Positions 15,074 through 24,344 of a DNA stretch of 34,237 nt are shown in pieces (within the stretch, counting starts at the first letter, position 1; every line of letters begins with the position of its first letter). This stretch comes from Desulfobacteraceae bacterium (lineage in GTDB: Bacteria; Desulfobacterota; Desulfobacteria; Desulfobacterales; JAABSP01). The stretch lies in assembly GCA_011390065.1 (NCBI GenBank), contig JAABTD010000024.1:1-34237 (forward strand). Direction: 5' to 3'. A model generated the notes under the pieces. That model searched no databases and was not told the DNA's origin. It saw nothing but the letters and a program-made list of their open reading frames with translations. Position numbers and translations under genes: made by a program.

Positions 15074-16192
15074 ATGGAAAACGTTATTCCATGGCTGACG
15101 CTCAAAAGCGTTCCCGGGGTCGGCAATCTCATCTGCAAGCGGCTCCTGGATCGGTTCGAAACGCCTGAAGCGATTTTTGCGGCATCCGATGACGATCTGC
15201 TGACAGTGGAGGGGGTGACGCCCCGTCTGACGGCGGCCATCCGGGGCCATCGATTGCCGGACCGGATACGCCAGGAGGCGGGGCGCGCCGAAGCCGACGG
15301 ATACCGCATCATCCCGTATTCAGGCGAGACCTACCCGCCCCTGTTGCGCCAGATTCCGGATCCGCCGCCTTATCTCTATGTCCATGGCGCTCTTTCCCCT
15401 TCGATCAAAAACATCGCCCTGGTGGGATCGCGCAACGCCACCCGATACGGCATCATGGCCACCAAACGGCTGGCATCGGATCTGGCGGGTCTGGGCATTA
15501 CGGTGGTCAGCGGCATGGCCCGGGGCGTGGACACGGCGGCCCATATCGGCGCCTTGTCCGGAGGCGGACGGACCGTAGCCATTCTGGGCAGCGGTCTGGA
15601 GCGGGTCTATCCGGCCGAGAACATCCGGCTCTTTCACCGGATCGCAGAAAGCGGCGCGGTGGTCTCCGAGTTTCGCCTCTCGTCGGCCCCAGAGCCGCAT
15701 CATTTTCCCATTCGCAACCGGATCATCAGCGGCATGAGCCTGGGGGTGGTCATCGTGGAGGCCACCAAGCGGAGCGGCTCCCTGATCACCGCCCGACTGG
15801 CCCTGGAACAGAACCGGGAGGTCTTTGCGGTGCCCGGCAACATCCATTCCCACAAAAGCGCCGGTACGCACAGCTTGATTAAGCAAGGCGCCAAGCTGGT
15901 GGAAGGCGCCCGGGATATTCTGGAAGAACTTGGGCATGTTATCACGATTCACAACGCCGAACCCCGCAGAGACAGGAGGCCGATGCCGGCCCATTTGCCG
16001 CCGTTATCGGAAGACGAACAGCACGTCTTCACAGTTTTAGGGCCGGACCCTGTCCACATCGACGAGCTGGTCCGGCGGCTTTCCATGGCCCCGGGCCGAC
16101 TGTCGAGCATCCTGCTCCAACTTGAACTTAAAGGAGTGGTGCACCAGTCTCCCGGCAAGCTGTTTTCGACCGACATCAAAAACATTGTTTAG
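15074..16192 (+). CDS. dprA: DNA-processing protein DprA (Smf)
   Basis: The 372-residue protein begins with a helix-hairpin-helix-like region (LKSVPGVGNLICKRLL). The central Rossmann-like DprA core carries GSRNATRYG, VVSGMARGVDTAAHIGAL, ILGSGLERVYPAEN, and FPIRNRIISGMS. The last 60 residues form the winged-helix domain common in DprA (LSEDEQHVFTVL through LELKGVVHQSPG). DprA loads RecA onto incoming single-stranded DNA during natural transformation; it is also widespread in bacteria not known to be competent. The start lacks a strong ribosome-binding site (only GATGGA), which suggests translation coupled to secF. topA follows after 47 bases, a very common pairing in bacterial genomes. Confidence 0.95.
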   Translation: MENVIPWLTLKSVPGVGNLICKRLLDRFETPEAIFAASDDDLLTVEGVTPRLTAAIRGHRLPDRIRQEAGRAEADGYRIIPYSGETYPPLLRQIPDPPPYLYVHGALSPSIKNIALVGSRNATRYGIMATKRLASDLAGLGITVVSGMARGVDTAAHIGALSGGGRTVAILGSGLERVYPAENIRLFHRIAESGAVVSEFRLSSAPEPHHFPIRNRIISGMSLGVVIVEATKRSGSLITARLALEQNREVFAVPGNIHSHKSAGTHSLIKQGAKLVEGARDILEELGHVITIHNAEPRRDRRPMPAHLPPLSEDEQHVFTVLGPDPVHIDELVRRLSMAPGRLSSILLQLELKGVVHQSPGKLFSTDIKNIV

Positions 16193-16239
16193 CGATAGCG
16201 GTCGTTTCTTCATTCAAGCATTTTTTCAGAGGTACTGTT

Positions 16240-18522
16240 TTGACCAAACCGCTCGTTGTTGTGGAGTCCCCCGCCAAGGTGCGGACCATCAAGAAATACC
16301 TTGGAGACGATTACAACGTCTCGGCCACCGTGGGCCATATCAAGGACCTGCCCGCCAAAGAGATGGGCATCGATATCGAGGATAATTTCAAGCCCCAGTA
16401 CCGGTCCATTCCGGGCAAGGGGAAAGTGATCACGCAGTTGAAAAAAGCCGCCGGCGACGCCGAGGACATCTACCTGGCGCCAGACCCCGACCGTGAAGGC
16501 GAGGCCATTGCCTGGCATGCCGCCGATGTGCTTAAAAAAAAAGGCCGCCGATTCCACCGGGTGCTCTTCCATGAGTTGACGCCCCGGGCCATCAAGGCGG
16601 CCATCGCAGCGCCGGAGGCCCTCCATCGCAGCAAATACGAAGCCCAGCAGGCCCGCCGGATCCTTGACCGGCTGGTGGGGTACCAGATATCTCCCCTGCT
16701 GTGGAAAAAGATCAAACGAGGGCTCAGCGCCGGACGGGTCCAGTCGGTCGCCGTACGGATCATCTGCGACCGGGAGCGCGAGATCCAGGTGTTCGAGCCG
16801 GTAGAATACTGGTCCATTACCGCTCATCTGGAAGGGGAAACCCCGCCGCCTTTCCTGGCCAAGCTGGCCAAAAAAGGAGAAGAAAAGGTCGTCATCCCCG
16901 ACGGCGCCGCCGCCAACGATATTCTCCGGCATCTGGAGACCCAGACGCCGACGGTGGACAAGGTGGTCCGAAAGACCACCAAGCGGAACCCCCAGCCCCC
17001 CTTCACCACCAGCAAGCTTCAGCAGGAATCGATCCGGCGGCTCCGGTTTTCCGCGAAAAAAACCATGAGCGTCGCTCAGCAGCTCTATGAAGGGGTCGAT
17101 CTGGGACCCGGGGAACCGGTGGGGTTGATCACTTATATGCGGACCGACTCCACACGGATCGCCCAGGAAGCCGCCCAGGAGGCCGCCGATCTGATCCAGG
17201 AACAGTTCGGGAACGATTATGTCCTGGAAAAACCCCGGTTTTTCAAAAACAAAAACAAGGCCCAGGACGCCCACGAAGCCATTCGTCCCACATCGGTATG
17301 GCAGACCCCGGAAAAGATCTCCCCCCATCTGTCCCAAGATCAGCTGGCGCTCTATACCCTGATCTGGCAGCGGTTCGTGGCGTCCCAGATGCAGCCGGCG
17401 TTAATTAACAATCATTCCATCGACATCCGGATCGGCGATTATATCTTTAAGGCCTCCGGTTCAACGGTGAAGTTTCCCGGTTTCATGGCCCTTTACCGTT
17501 CCGACGAAGACAACAAAGAGGACGGCGGTCCCGACACGCTGCCGGATCTCACCGAAGGCGCCCGGCTGAAGGCGGACCGGTACGACCCCAAACAGCACTT
17601 TACCCAGCCCCCGCCCCGATTTTCAGAGGCCACTCTGGTCAAGGAGCTGGAGGAAAACGGCATCGGTCGTCCGTCCACCTATGCGTCGATCCTGTCCACC
17701 ATCCGGGAGAAAGGGTACGTGGAACTTCTCAAAGGATCGTTCCGCCCAACGGAACTTGGATTCATCGTCACCGACCTTATTGTCAAAAGCTTTCCAGATA
17801 TCATGGGGGTCGATTTCACCGCCCGCATGGAGGACGACCTGGACCGGGTGGAAGCAGCCGAAGAGGATTACCTGAAGGTGCTCGACCGGTTTTACAAGTC
17901 TTTCAAGAAAGAGCTGGACGCCGCTGATGAATCGATGCTGAGCATGAAGCGGGAAGGGTTGCCCACCGGTCTCGACTGTCCTCAGTGCGGTCGACCGCTG
18001 CACATCAAGATGGGGAAAAACGGCTTGTTTCTTGCCTGCAGCGGCTATCCGGATTGCGATTTCACCCGGGACTATACCCGAAACGAGAAAGGGGCCGTCG
18101 AACCGGTGGAACCACCGGAAGACGAGGCGGTGGATAAAACCTGCGAAAAATGCGGCAGTCCCATGGTGGTCAAACGGGGGCGGTACGGAACCTTCCTGGC
18201 GTGCAGCGCCTATCCCGACTGCAAGTTCACCCAGTCGCTGGGTCAAGAGGGCGCCGGGCAGCGCACCGGCGTCCGCTGTCCGGCAGAAGGGTGCGACGGC
18301 GAACTGGTGGAGCGAAAATCGAAACGGGGCAAGATTTTCTACGGGTGCAGCCGCTTTCCCGACTGCGATTTCGCTTTGTGGGACAAACCGGTGGATGCGC
18401 CGTGTCCCCAATGCGGCGTTCCCTTTCTGGTGGAAAAAACGACCAAGAAGCGCGGCACGTTCCTCACTTGCCGGAATCCCGACTGCGACTACTCCGCCGA
18501 AGCCGACGCTATTAACCCTTGA
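16240..18522 (+). CDS. topA: DNA topoisomerase I (type IA) with four C-terminal zinc ribbons
   Basis: The 760-residue enzyme starts with the TOPRIM domain (LVVVESPAKVRTIKKYL; acidic DPDREGEAIAWH). The core follows with the active-site Tyr299 in GLITYMRTDSTR, and the typical GIGRPSTYASI motif at about 475. Four zinc ribbons of the Cys4 type end the protein, three starting CP or CEKCG and closing with PDC, the third with a CPAEGC variant; the fourth ends at the C-terminus. The enzyme relaxes negative supercoils behind RNA polymerase. The chosen start is a TTG with AGAGG upstream. Four ribbons against three classical ones in E. coli is common outside the gammaproteobacteria. A candidate promoter for the next operon overlaps its stop codon. 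Confidence 0.97.
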   Translation: MTKPLVVVESPAKVRTIKKYLGDDYNVSATVGHIKDLPAKEMGIDIEDNFKPQYRSIPGKGKVITQLKKAAGDAEDIYLAPDPDREGEAIAWHAADVLKKKGRRFHRVLFHELTPRAIKAAIAAPEALHRSKYEAQQARRILDRLVGYQISPLLWKKIKRGLSAGRVQSVAVRIICDREREIQVFEPVEYWSITAHLEGETPPPFLAKLAKKGEEKVVIPDGAAANDILRHLETQTPTVDKVVRKTTKRNPQPPFTTSKLQQESIRRLRFSAKKTMSVAQQLYEGVDLGPGEPVGLITYMRTDSTRIAQEAAQEAADLIQEQFGNDYVLEKPRFFKNKNKAQDAHEAIRPTSVWQTPEKISPHLSQDQLALYTLIWQRFVASQMQPALINNHSIDIRIGDYIFKASGSTVKFPGFMALYRSDEDNKEDGGPDTLPDLTEGARLKADRYDPKQHFTQPPPRFSEATLVKELEENGIGRPSTYASILSTIREKGYVELLKGSFRPTELGFIVTDLIVKSFPDIMGVDFTARMEDDLDRVEAAEEDYLKVLDRFYKSFKKELDAADESMLSMKREGLPTGLDCPQCGRPLHIKMGKNGLFLACSGYPDCDFTRDYTRNEKGAVEPVEPPEDEAVDKTCEKCGSPMVVKRGRYGTFLACSAYPDCKFTQSLGQEGAGQRTGVRCPAEGCDGELVERKSKRGKIFYGCSRFPDCDFALWDKPVDAPCPQCGVPFLVEKTTKKRGTFLTCRNPDCDYSAEADAINP

Positions 18523-18548
18523 CCGGACCGAGAATTTTCCTGTACGAT
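18519..18548 (+). promoter_or_regulatory. Candidate promoter for the ABC importer operon
   Basis: TTGACC (18519-18524), an 18-base spacer and TACGAT (18543-18548) overlap the topA stop codon. The predicted start lies near 18555, about 57 bases upstream of the binding-protein ATG. Both boxes deviate from consensus, so this is tentative. Confidence 0.4.
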
Positions 18549-18611
18549 GCAGCGTATTTACAGCAAAACAGCGTTGGATTTGGATGAACCCCAAACAGAA
18601 AGGCAAAGAAG

Positions 18612-20165
18612 ATGAAAAAACTGACCTGCATTTTGGTTGCGCTGCTGATCGTCCTCTCCCTCGGAACGGCCGTCAACGCCAAGACCCTTAAGCTGGCGAT
18701 GGACGCCGATCCGGTGTCTCTGGATCCCCATGTTCAGCTGTCCGGCGGCATGCTTCAGTATTCCCATATGGTTTTCGATCCGCTGGTGCGCTGGAGCAAG
18801 GAGATGACCTTTGAGCCCCGCCTTGCCGAAAAGTGGGAACGGATCGATGAAAACACCGTTCGCTTCTACCTCCGGAAAGGCGTTGTTTTCCACAGCGGCA
18901 ACCCTTTCACGGCCCGGGACATCGTCTGGACCGTCGATCGCCTCAAGCGGAGCCAGGACTTCAAGGGGCTGTTCGAACCCTTTGTGGGCGCCGCCGTCAT
19001 CGACGATCACACCGTGGATCTGATCACGAAAAAGCCCTATCCGCTGCTGCTTAACATGGCGACCTATATTTTCGCCATGGACAGCGTTTTTTATACCGGA
19101 ACCGATGACCAGGGGCAGCCCAAAGACGCCATCGTCAAAACCGGATATTCCTTTGCCAACATGAACGAATCGGGGACCGGAAAATACCGGGTCACAGAGC
19201 GACAGCAGGGCGTCAAGAACGTTTTTACGGCCTTTGCGGATTATTGGGACACGGCGTCTCCCGGCAATGTGGACACCATCATTTTCACGCCTATTAAAAA
19301 GGACGCCACCCGGGTCGCGGCGCTCCTTTCCGGGGACGTCGATTTTATCATGCCCGTGCCGCCTCAGGATTACGATCGGATCGCCGGCACCGACGGGGTG
19401 AAGTTGACGACGATGCCGGGCAGCCGGGTCATTACTTTTCAGCTCAACCAGAAACGCCGGGACGAATTCAAAAATCCCAAGGTGCGCCAGGCCATTGTTT
19501 ACGCCATCAACAACGAAGGCATCGCTGAAAAGATCATGAAGGGCAAGGCCACCGCCGCTGCGCAGCAGGCCCCCGAAGGATATCTGGGCTATGTGGAAGC
19601 GTTGAAGCCCCGGTACGATGTGGCCAAGGCCCAGGAACTCATGAAAGAGGCCGGATACCCCGACGGCTTCGAATGCACCATGATCGCCCCCAACAACCGG
19701 TATGTGAACGACGACAAGATCGCCGAAGCCGCCGTTTCCATGCTGGGCCGCATCAACATCAAGGTCAACCTCAAGACCATGCCCAAGGCCCAGTACTGGG
19801 ATCAGTTCGACGCCCAGACCGCCGACATCCAGATGATCGGATGGCATCCGGACACCGAGGACTCGGCCAACTACACCGAGTTTCTGCTCATGTGTCCCAA
19901 TAAAGAAACCGGTTACGGTCAATACAACAGCGGCAACTACTGCAACCCCAAGGTGGATGAAATCATCCTGGCCTGTCAGAGCGAGACCGACCGCGACAAA
20001 CGGGCGGCCATGCTCCAGGAAGTGGAACGGATTCTCTACAACGACGCCGCCTTTGCGCCACTGCACTGGCAACATCTTTCCTGGGCCGGAAAGGACAACG
20101 TCAACATCCTGCCCATCGTCAATGTCATGAATTTCCCCTATTTCGGCGACCTGGTCATCGATTAG
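18612..20165 (+). CDS. Periplasmic substrate-binding protein of a peptide/nickel-type ABC importer (SBP_bac_5)
   Basis: The 517-residue protein has a signal peptide (residues 1-23, ending VNA) without a lipobox, so it is a soluble periplasmic protein. The start of the mature protein, LKLAMDADPVSLDPH, and the blocks LAEKWERIDENTVRFYLRKGVVFHSG and FTARDIVWTVDRL are typical of the DppA/OppA/NikA family (extracellular solute-binding family 5). The ligand cannot be told from the sequence; di- or oligopeptides are the commonest, with glutathione, nickel chelates or opines as alternatives. It is the first gene of a complete importer operon, separated from the first permease by 107 bases that hold a strong stem-loop, which fits the usual higher expression of the binding protein. 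The ribosome-binding site is a purine-rich AAAGGCAAAGAAG. Confidence 0.94.
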   Translation: MKKLTCILVALLIVLSLGTAVNAKTLKLAMDADPVSLDPHVQLSGGMLQYSHMVFDPLVRWSKEMTFEPRLAEKWERIDENTVRFYLRKGVVFHSGNPFTARDIVWTVDRLKRSQDFKGLFEPFVGAAVIDDHTVDLITKKPYPLLLNMATYIFAMDSVFYTGTDDQGQPKDAIVKTGYSFANMNESGTGKYRVTERQQGVKNVFTAFADYWDTASPGNVDTIIFTPIKKDATRVAALLSGDVDFIMPVPPQDYDRIAGTDGVKLTTMPGSRVITFQLNQKRRDEFKNPKVRQAIVYAINNEGIAEKIMKGKATAAAQQAPEGYLGYVEALKPRYDVAKAQELMKEAGYPDGFECTMIAPNNRYVNDDKIAEAAVSMLGRINIKVNLKTMPKAQYWDQFDAQTADIQMIGWHPDTEDSANYTEFLLMCPNKETGYGQYNSGNYCNPKVDEIILACQSETDRDKRAAMLQEVERILYNDAAFAPLHWQHLSWAGKDNVNILPIVNVMNFPYFGDLVID

Positions 20166-20190
20166 GGTCGTGTATCCCACTCCGGACAGC

Positions 20191-20235
20191 CGTTCCGGGG
20201 CGGACCGACGCATCGCGGCGGCCCGCCCCGGAACG
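20191..20235 (+). other. Strong GC stem-loop between binding-protein and permease genes
   Basis: A perfect 13-base inverted repeat with arms 20191-20203 (CGTTCCGGGGCGG) and 20223-20235 surrounds a 19-base loop. No T run follows, so it is unlikely to be a full terminator. Placed just after the binding-protein stop in a single operon, it most likely protects the upstream RNA from 3' decay, as known for malE-malF and other importer operons (an inference here). Confidence 0.75.
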
Positions 20236-20272
20236 CCGAACTGATCAACCCTTTACAGCGAACAGGGCATCA

Positions 20273-21247
20273 ATGGCCGCATTCATCATCCGGCGCATCG
20301 TCCAGGCCTTCGTGGTCATGTTCATCATCAGTTCCATCGGCTTCGCGGTCAAGCATAACGTGGGCGACCCGGTGTGGCAGATCACGGGCATCTCCGTTTC
20401 CAAGGCCGAACGGGAGCGGATTCGGGAAGACCTCGGACTGAACGACCCTGTTTACATCCAGTACATCGATTTCCTCAAAAAAGCGGCCCACGGCGACCTG
20501 GGGAAATCCTATTTTTACAAGAAGCCGGCAGCGGACGTCATCCTGGACAAGGCCCCGGCCACCCTGGAACTCGTTCTGGTCTCTTCGCTGATCATCGTCG
20601 TATTGTCGGTTCCTCTGGGCATCTATGCGGCCATTTATCCGAAACGGCTGTTTTCCCGAGTGATCATGGGCGGTTCCATTGTAGGGGTTTCCATTCCGGT
20701 CTTTCTCATCGCCATCATGGGGGTCTATCTGTTTTCCGTCCAACTGGGGTGGCTCCCTTCTTTCGGCCGGGGGGAAACGGTCAATGTCGGCGGATGGCGG
20801 ACCGGATTTCTCACCGCTGACGGATGGCGTCACCTGATTCTGCCCAGCCTGTCGCTTTCGTCCATCATGCTGCCGCTTTTTATCCGGCTCATCCGGTCGG
20901 AGATGATGGAGGTGCTGGAGTCGGATTACATTCGGTATGCCTGGGCCAAAGGGTTGAACCGATACCGGATCTGGTTTCTTCATGCCTTCAAGAACACGCT
21001 GTTGCCGGTGATCACGGTAGGCGGCGTGCAGCTGGGCATTACCATCGCCTTCACCATCCTTACCGAGACGGTGTTTCAGTGGCAGGGCCTTGGATTTCTT
21101 TTCATGGAGGCGGTGGAGCGCTCCGACACGGCGCTTTTGGTCGCCTATCTCATGTTCGTCGGAATGATCATGGTGGTGGTCAATACGGTGGTGGACATTA
21201 TCTACGGCGTGGTCAATCCCACCGTCCGGATTACGGGGGCCGCATGA
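20273..21247 (+). CDS. Peptide/nickel-type ABC importer permease, DppB-like
   Basis: The 324-residue membrane protein has about six helices. The first lies in the N-terminal 30 residues; the conserved amphipathic block ERERIREDLGLNDPVYIQYIDFLKKA comes next, followed by the remaining helices. The inner-membrane permease (EAA-type) loop, which contacts the ATPases, reads DYIRYAWAKGLNRYRIWFLHAFKNTLLPV. This is the standard DppB/OppB build. It pairs with the second permease, whose ATG overlaps the stop of this gene (ATGA), so their synthesis is coupled one-to-one. It is the second gene of the importer operon. No unusual features seen. Confidence 0.95.
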   Translation: MAAFIIRRIVQAFVVMFIISSIGFAVKHNVGDPVWQITGISVSKAERERIREDLGLNDPVYIQYIDFLKKAAHGDLGKSYFYKKPAADVILDKAPATLELVLVSSLIIVVLSVPLGIYAAIYPKRLFSRVIMGGSIVGVSIPVFLIAIMGVYLFSVQLGWLPSFGRGETVNVGGWRTGFLTADGWRHLILPSLSLSSIMLPLFIRLIRSEMMEVLESDYIRYAWAKGLNRYRIWFLHAFKNTLLPVITVGGVQLGITIAFTILTETVFQWQGLGFLFMEAVERSDTALLVAYLMFVGMIMVVVNTVVDIIYGVVNPTVRITGAA

Positions 21248-22164
21248 TGGACCACTGGCAGCGCTTCAAAGCATCGGACTTGTTTTATGATTTCAAGCGG
21301 GACAAGGTGGCCATCGTCAGTTTCGCGGTGTTCGTATTGCTGTTTGTCTGCGCCTTTTCCGCCCCCCTGATCGCGCCCTACAACCCCTATGATCCGGCCA
21401 ATATCGACATCATGTCGTCTGAAATCCCGCCCGTATGGATGGCGGGGGGCATGGACGACTATATCCTCGGAACCGACGCCCAGGGGCGGGACTTGTTGTC
21501 CACCATGATTTACGGCATGCGGATATCCATTGTCATCGGCCTCTGCGCTGTTTTGCTCCAGGCCGTCATCGGGATCGTCATCGGTCTCATCGCCGGCTAT
21601 TACGGGGGCAAACTCGATGGGTTCTTCATGCGGCTGGCCGACGTGCAACTTTCCTTTTCCTATCTCATGGTGGCCATTTTCGTCAGCGCCGTGCTCCAGG
21701 CGGCCGTCGGGGTGGGACGGTTCGCAGAGATCGCGGTGCCGTTTCTGATCATCGTCATCGGTCTCGCCCAGTGGCCCCAGTACGCCCGGACCGTCCGGGC
21801 TTCGGTGCTGGCCGAAAAAAAGAAGGAATATGTGGAAGCGGCCCGGGTGACCGGTTTCAATTCCCACCGGATCATGTGGCGCCACATTCTGCCCAACTGC
21901 ATGTCCCCCATTCTGGTGCTGTCGACCATCCAGGTGGCCAATGCGGTGATGAGCGAGGCGGCCCTTTCTTTTCTGGGTCTGGGCATGCCGGTCACCCGCC
22001 CGTCCCTGGGCTCCCTCATCAACGCCGGATTCGAATATATCTTCAGCGGCTCCTGGTGGATCACCGCCTTTCCCGGACTGCTGCTGGTGATCCTGGTGCT
22101 GGCGGTCAACCTCCTGGGGGATTTTCTCCGGGACGTCCTCAACCCCAAGCTCTACAAAGGGTAA
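21244..22164 (+). CDS. Peptide/nickel-type ABC importer permease, DppC-like
   Basis: The 306-residue protein begins at the ATG in the four-base overlap with the previous gene; a longer frame reaching back to 20824 is only an open frame inside that gene. The start carries the OppC_N block (FKRDKVAIVSFAVFVLLFVCAFSAPLIAPYNPYDP). The motif ILGTDAQGRDLLSTMIYGMRIS is the family signature, and the EAA loop is EYVEAARVTGFNSHRIMWRHILPN. Six helices are predicted by eye. It forms the heterodimeric channel with the DppB-like protein. The first ATPase gene starts seven bases after its stop. Confidence 0.95.
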   Translation: MMDHWQRFKASDLFYDFKRDKVAIVSFAVFVLLFVCAFSAPLIAPYNPYDPANIDIMSSEIPPVWMAGGMDDYILGTDAQGRDLLSTMIYGMRISIVIGLCAVLLQAVIGIVIGLIAGYYGGKLDGFFMRLADVQLSFSYLMVAIFVSAVLQAAVGVGRFAEIAVPFLIIVIGLAQWPQYARTVRASVLAEKKKEYVEAARVTGFNSHRIMWRHILPNCMSPILVLSTIQVANAVMSEAALSFLGLGMPVTRPSLGSLINAGFEYIFSGSWWITAFPGLLLVILVLAVNLLGDFLRDVLNPKLYKG

Positions 22165-22171
22165 CCCATCC

Positions 22172-23164
22172 ATGTCCGTTTTGCTCCAGGTCGAGGATTT
22201 GACCGTCAATTTCGCCCTTCGCACCGGCGACCTGACCGCGCTCAACGGCGTGAGTTTCGCCCTCAACGAAGGAGAGCGGCTCGGATTGGTGGGAGAGAGC
22301 GGCGCCGGCAAATCCGTGGCCGGTTTTGCCATCATCAACCTCATCAGCAAACCGGGCTATATCGCCGGCGGCCGCGTTCTGTTCCAGGGAGAGGAGATCA
22401 GCGCGCTGCCCCAGGAGGCCATCCGGCGAATCCGGGGCAATCGGATCAGCATGGTCTTCCAGGATCCCATGATGACCCTCAACCCGGTATTAACCATCGG
22501 CACCCAGATGGTGGAGACCCTTCAGGCTCATCGGGACATCGGCCCGTCGGAAGCGGCGGCCATCGCCGCGGACAAGCTTCGGAAGGTTCACATCCCCTCT
22601 CCTGAAAAACGGCTCCGCCAGTATCCCCACGAGTTCTCAGGCGGCATGCGCCAGCGGATCATCATCGCCGTGGCTTTGCTCAACGACCCCCAGTTGATCA
22701 TCGCCGATGAACCGACCACCGCCCTGGACGTGACCATCCAGGCCGAGATCATGGACCTGTTTCTGGAACTCTGCGAACAGTCCCGGATGGGACTGATGCT
22801 CATCACTCACGACCTGGCGGTGGTTTCGGAAACCACCGAGAAGATCGCGGTGATGTATGCCGGGAAGATCGTGGAAGAGGGCCGGACCGGCGATGTGGTG
22901 CGCAGCCCCCGGCATCCGTATACCCAGGGGCTCATCGCCGCCCTGCCCCAGGGCGAGCATCGCGGAACGCGTCTCAATCAGATTCCGGGAACCATGCCGA
23001 CGCTGACCCGGATTCCACCCGGTTGCTCCTTTCATCCGCGTTGCCCCCATGTGATGGCGGTTTGCGCCCGCCGGGAACCTGCTTCTTTGCCCGTGGATTA
23101 CCCCGGCGGGGGGCAGGGCGTGGTCGCCTGCCATCTTTTCGACCCTCAACGCCATGATGAATGA
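22172..23164 (+). CDS. Peptide/nickel-type ABC importer ATPase, DppD-like
   Basis: The 330-residue ATPase has Walker A GESGAGKS (residues 41-48), a Q-loop in MVFQDPMMTLNPV, the ABC signature FSGGMRQR, Walker B LIIADEPTTALD and the switch histidine in LITHDLAVV. The C-terminal oligopeptide/dipeptide extension with four-cysteine pattern is present (CSFHPRCPHVMAVC), typical of DppD/OppD, where it may bind an iron-sulfur cluster. It energises the importer together with the second ATPase, which begins ten bases before its stop. It is cytoplasmic and membrane-associated through the permeases. Confidence 0.96.
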   Translation: MSVLLQVEDLTVNFALRTGDLTALNGVSFALNEGERLGLVGESGAGKSVAGFAIINLISKPGYIAGGRVLFQGEEISALPQEAIRRIRGNRISMVFQDPMMTLNPVLTIGTQMVETLQAHRDIGPSEAAAIAADKLRKVHIPSPEKRLRQYPHEFSGGMRQRIIIAVALLNDPQLIIADEPTTALDVTIQAEIMDLFLELCEQSRMGLMLITHDLAVVSETTEKIAVMYAGKIVEEGRTGDVVRSPRHPYTQGLIAALPQGEHRGTRLNQIPGTMPTLTRIPPGCSFHPRCPHVMAVCARREPASLPVDYPGGGQGVVACHLFDPQRHDE

Positions 23165-24197
23165 CATGAACGACGCCCCTTCCGCCCAGACGCCGCCGAT
23201 CCTCTCCGTCCGCGCCCTTTCGAAGGTTTTCGACATCTCCGGCGGACTGCTCGACCAGCTTGCCCTGAAAGACGGACGATTGCGGCGGGTCAAGACCACC
23301 GTGAAAGCCCTCAACCGGGTCACCTTCGATATCGCGCCGGGGGAGACCTTCAGCGTGGTGGGCGAGAGCGGCTGCGGCAAGTCGACTTTGGGCCGCACCG
23401 TGATCGGCCTTTATCCACCCAATGGCGGAGAGGTGTATTACGGAGGCCAGCGCATCGACGTCCTTTCGCCCCGGCAGATGCTTCCCTTTCGCCGGCGGAT
23501 GCAGATGGTGTTTCAGGACCCCTACGCCTCCCTCAATCCGCGCAAACGGGTCGCCGCCATTCTGGAGGAACCCCTGCGGTTCCACCATCCGGAGCTGACG
23601 GCCCGCGAGGTTGGGGACCGGGTCAAAGAGGTCATGGAGCAGGTGGGGGGCGATGTGCAGTGGCTCACCCGGCTGCCCCATGAGTTTTCCGGCGGACAGC
23701 GGCAGCGGATCAGCATTGCCCGGGCACTGGTGGTCGATCCCGAATTCATTGTGGCCGACGAGCCCATTTCGGCTTTAGATGTTTCCATTCAGGCCCAGAT
23801 CCTCAACCTCATGATGGACGCCCGGGAGCAAAGGGGCTTGACCTACATGTTCATTGCCCATGATTTGTCGGTAGTGGCGCACATCAGCACCCGGGTGGCG
23901 GTGATGTATCTGGGATCTCTCTGCGAAGTGGCTCCGGCGGAAACGCTTTTTGCAGCCCCCCGGCATCCCTACACCCAGGCCCTGCTCAGCGCCATCCCCC
24001 GGTTGGGAAAAAAGAAAAGCGGTCATGTCCGGCTCAAGGGAGAAGTCCCCACGCCCATCCATCTCCCCACAGGTTGCGTGTTTCACGGCCGATGCCGTTA
24101 CGCAGATGAGCGGTGCGTACGGGAGATCCCGGAGCTGCTGGAAAAAGACGGCGGGACCCATGTGGCCTGCCACGGGGTGGCAGAAGAGCGGATTTGA
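23154..24197 (+). CDS. Peptide/nickel-type ABC importer ATPase, DppF-like
   Basis: The 347-residue ATPase starts at the first of two adjacent ATG codons overlapping the end of the DppD-like gene. Walker A is GESGCGKST (from residue 70), with MVFQDPYASLNPR, signature FSGGQRQR, Walker B FIVADEPISALD and the switch FIAHDLSVV. A C-terminal oligo_HPY extension is present with CVFHGRCRYADERC. The sequence between the start and Walker A (KVFDISGGLLDQLALKDGRLRR as an insert, about residues 24-45) is longer than in many DppF, as in OppF-like proteins that carry an extra loop. It is the last gene of the operon; a 147-base gap with another candidate promoter follows. Confidence 0.95.
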   Translation: MMNDMNDAPSAQTPPILSVRALSKVFDISGGLLDQLALKDGRLRRVKTTVKALNRVTFDIAPGETFSVVGESGCGKSTLGRTVIGLYPPNGGEVYYGGQRIDVLSPRQMLPFRRRMQMVFQDPYASLNPRKRVAAILEEPLRFHHPELTAREVGDRVKEVMEQVGGDVQWLTRLPHEFSGGQRQRISIARALVVDPEFIVADEPISALDVSIQAQILNLMMDAREQRGLTYMFIAHDLSVVAHISTRVAVMYLGSLCEVAPAETLFAAPRHPYTQALLSAIPRLGKKKSGHVRLKGEVPTPIHLPTGCVFHGRCRYADERCVREIPELLEKDGGTHVACHGVAEERI

Positions 24198-24207
24198 GCA
24201 TCAGCAT

Positions 24208-24236
24208 TTGGTCCCCGGCGCTGTTTGGTGTATGAT
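24208..24236 (+). promoter_or_regulatory. Candidate promoter for the small lipoprotein and SLC13 transporter genes
   Basis: TTGGTC (24208-24213), 17 bases and TATGAT (24231-24236) occur in the gap after the importer operon. The -10 box is close to consensus and the -35 weak. A short GGGGG/CCCCC hairpin (24237-24255) follows within the presumed leader. Confidence 0.35.
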
Positions 24237-24344
24237 GGGGGAAAAAGCCGCCCCCGACCGGTGAGATATCGAATACGACTGGATGGACGGCGTTGATGCG
24301 ACGGACCATGCGTCCGCCGAAGCGCTGCAAAATGGAGGCCGACC

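Noticed and set aside
18558-20213. 551-codon minus-strand frame opposite the binding-protein gene
   Set aside because: Low-complexity V/G/H/D-rich translation, no motif, fully antisense to a clear SBP_bac_5 protein.
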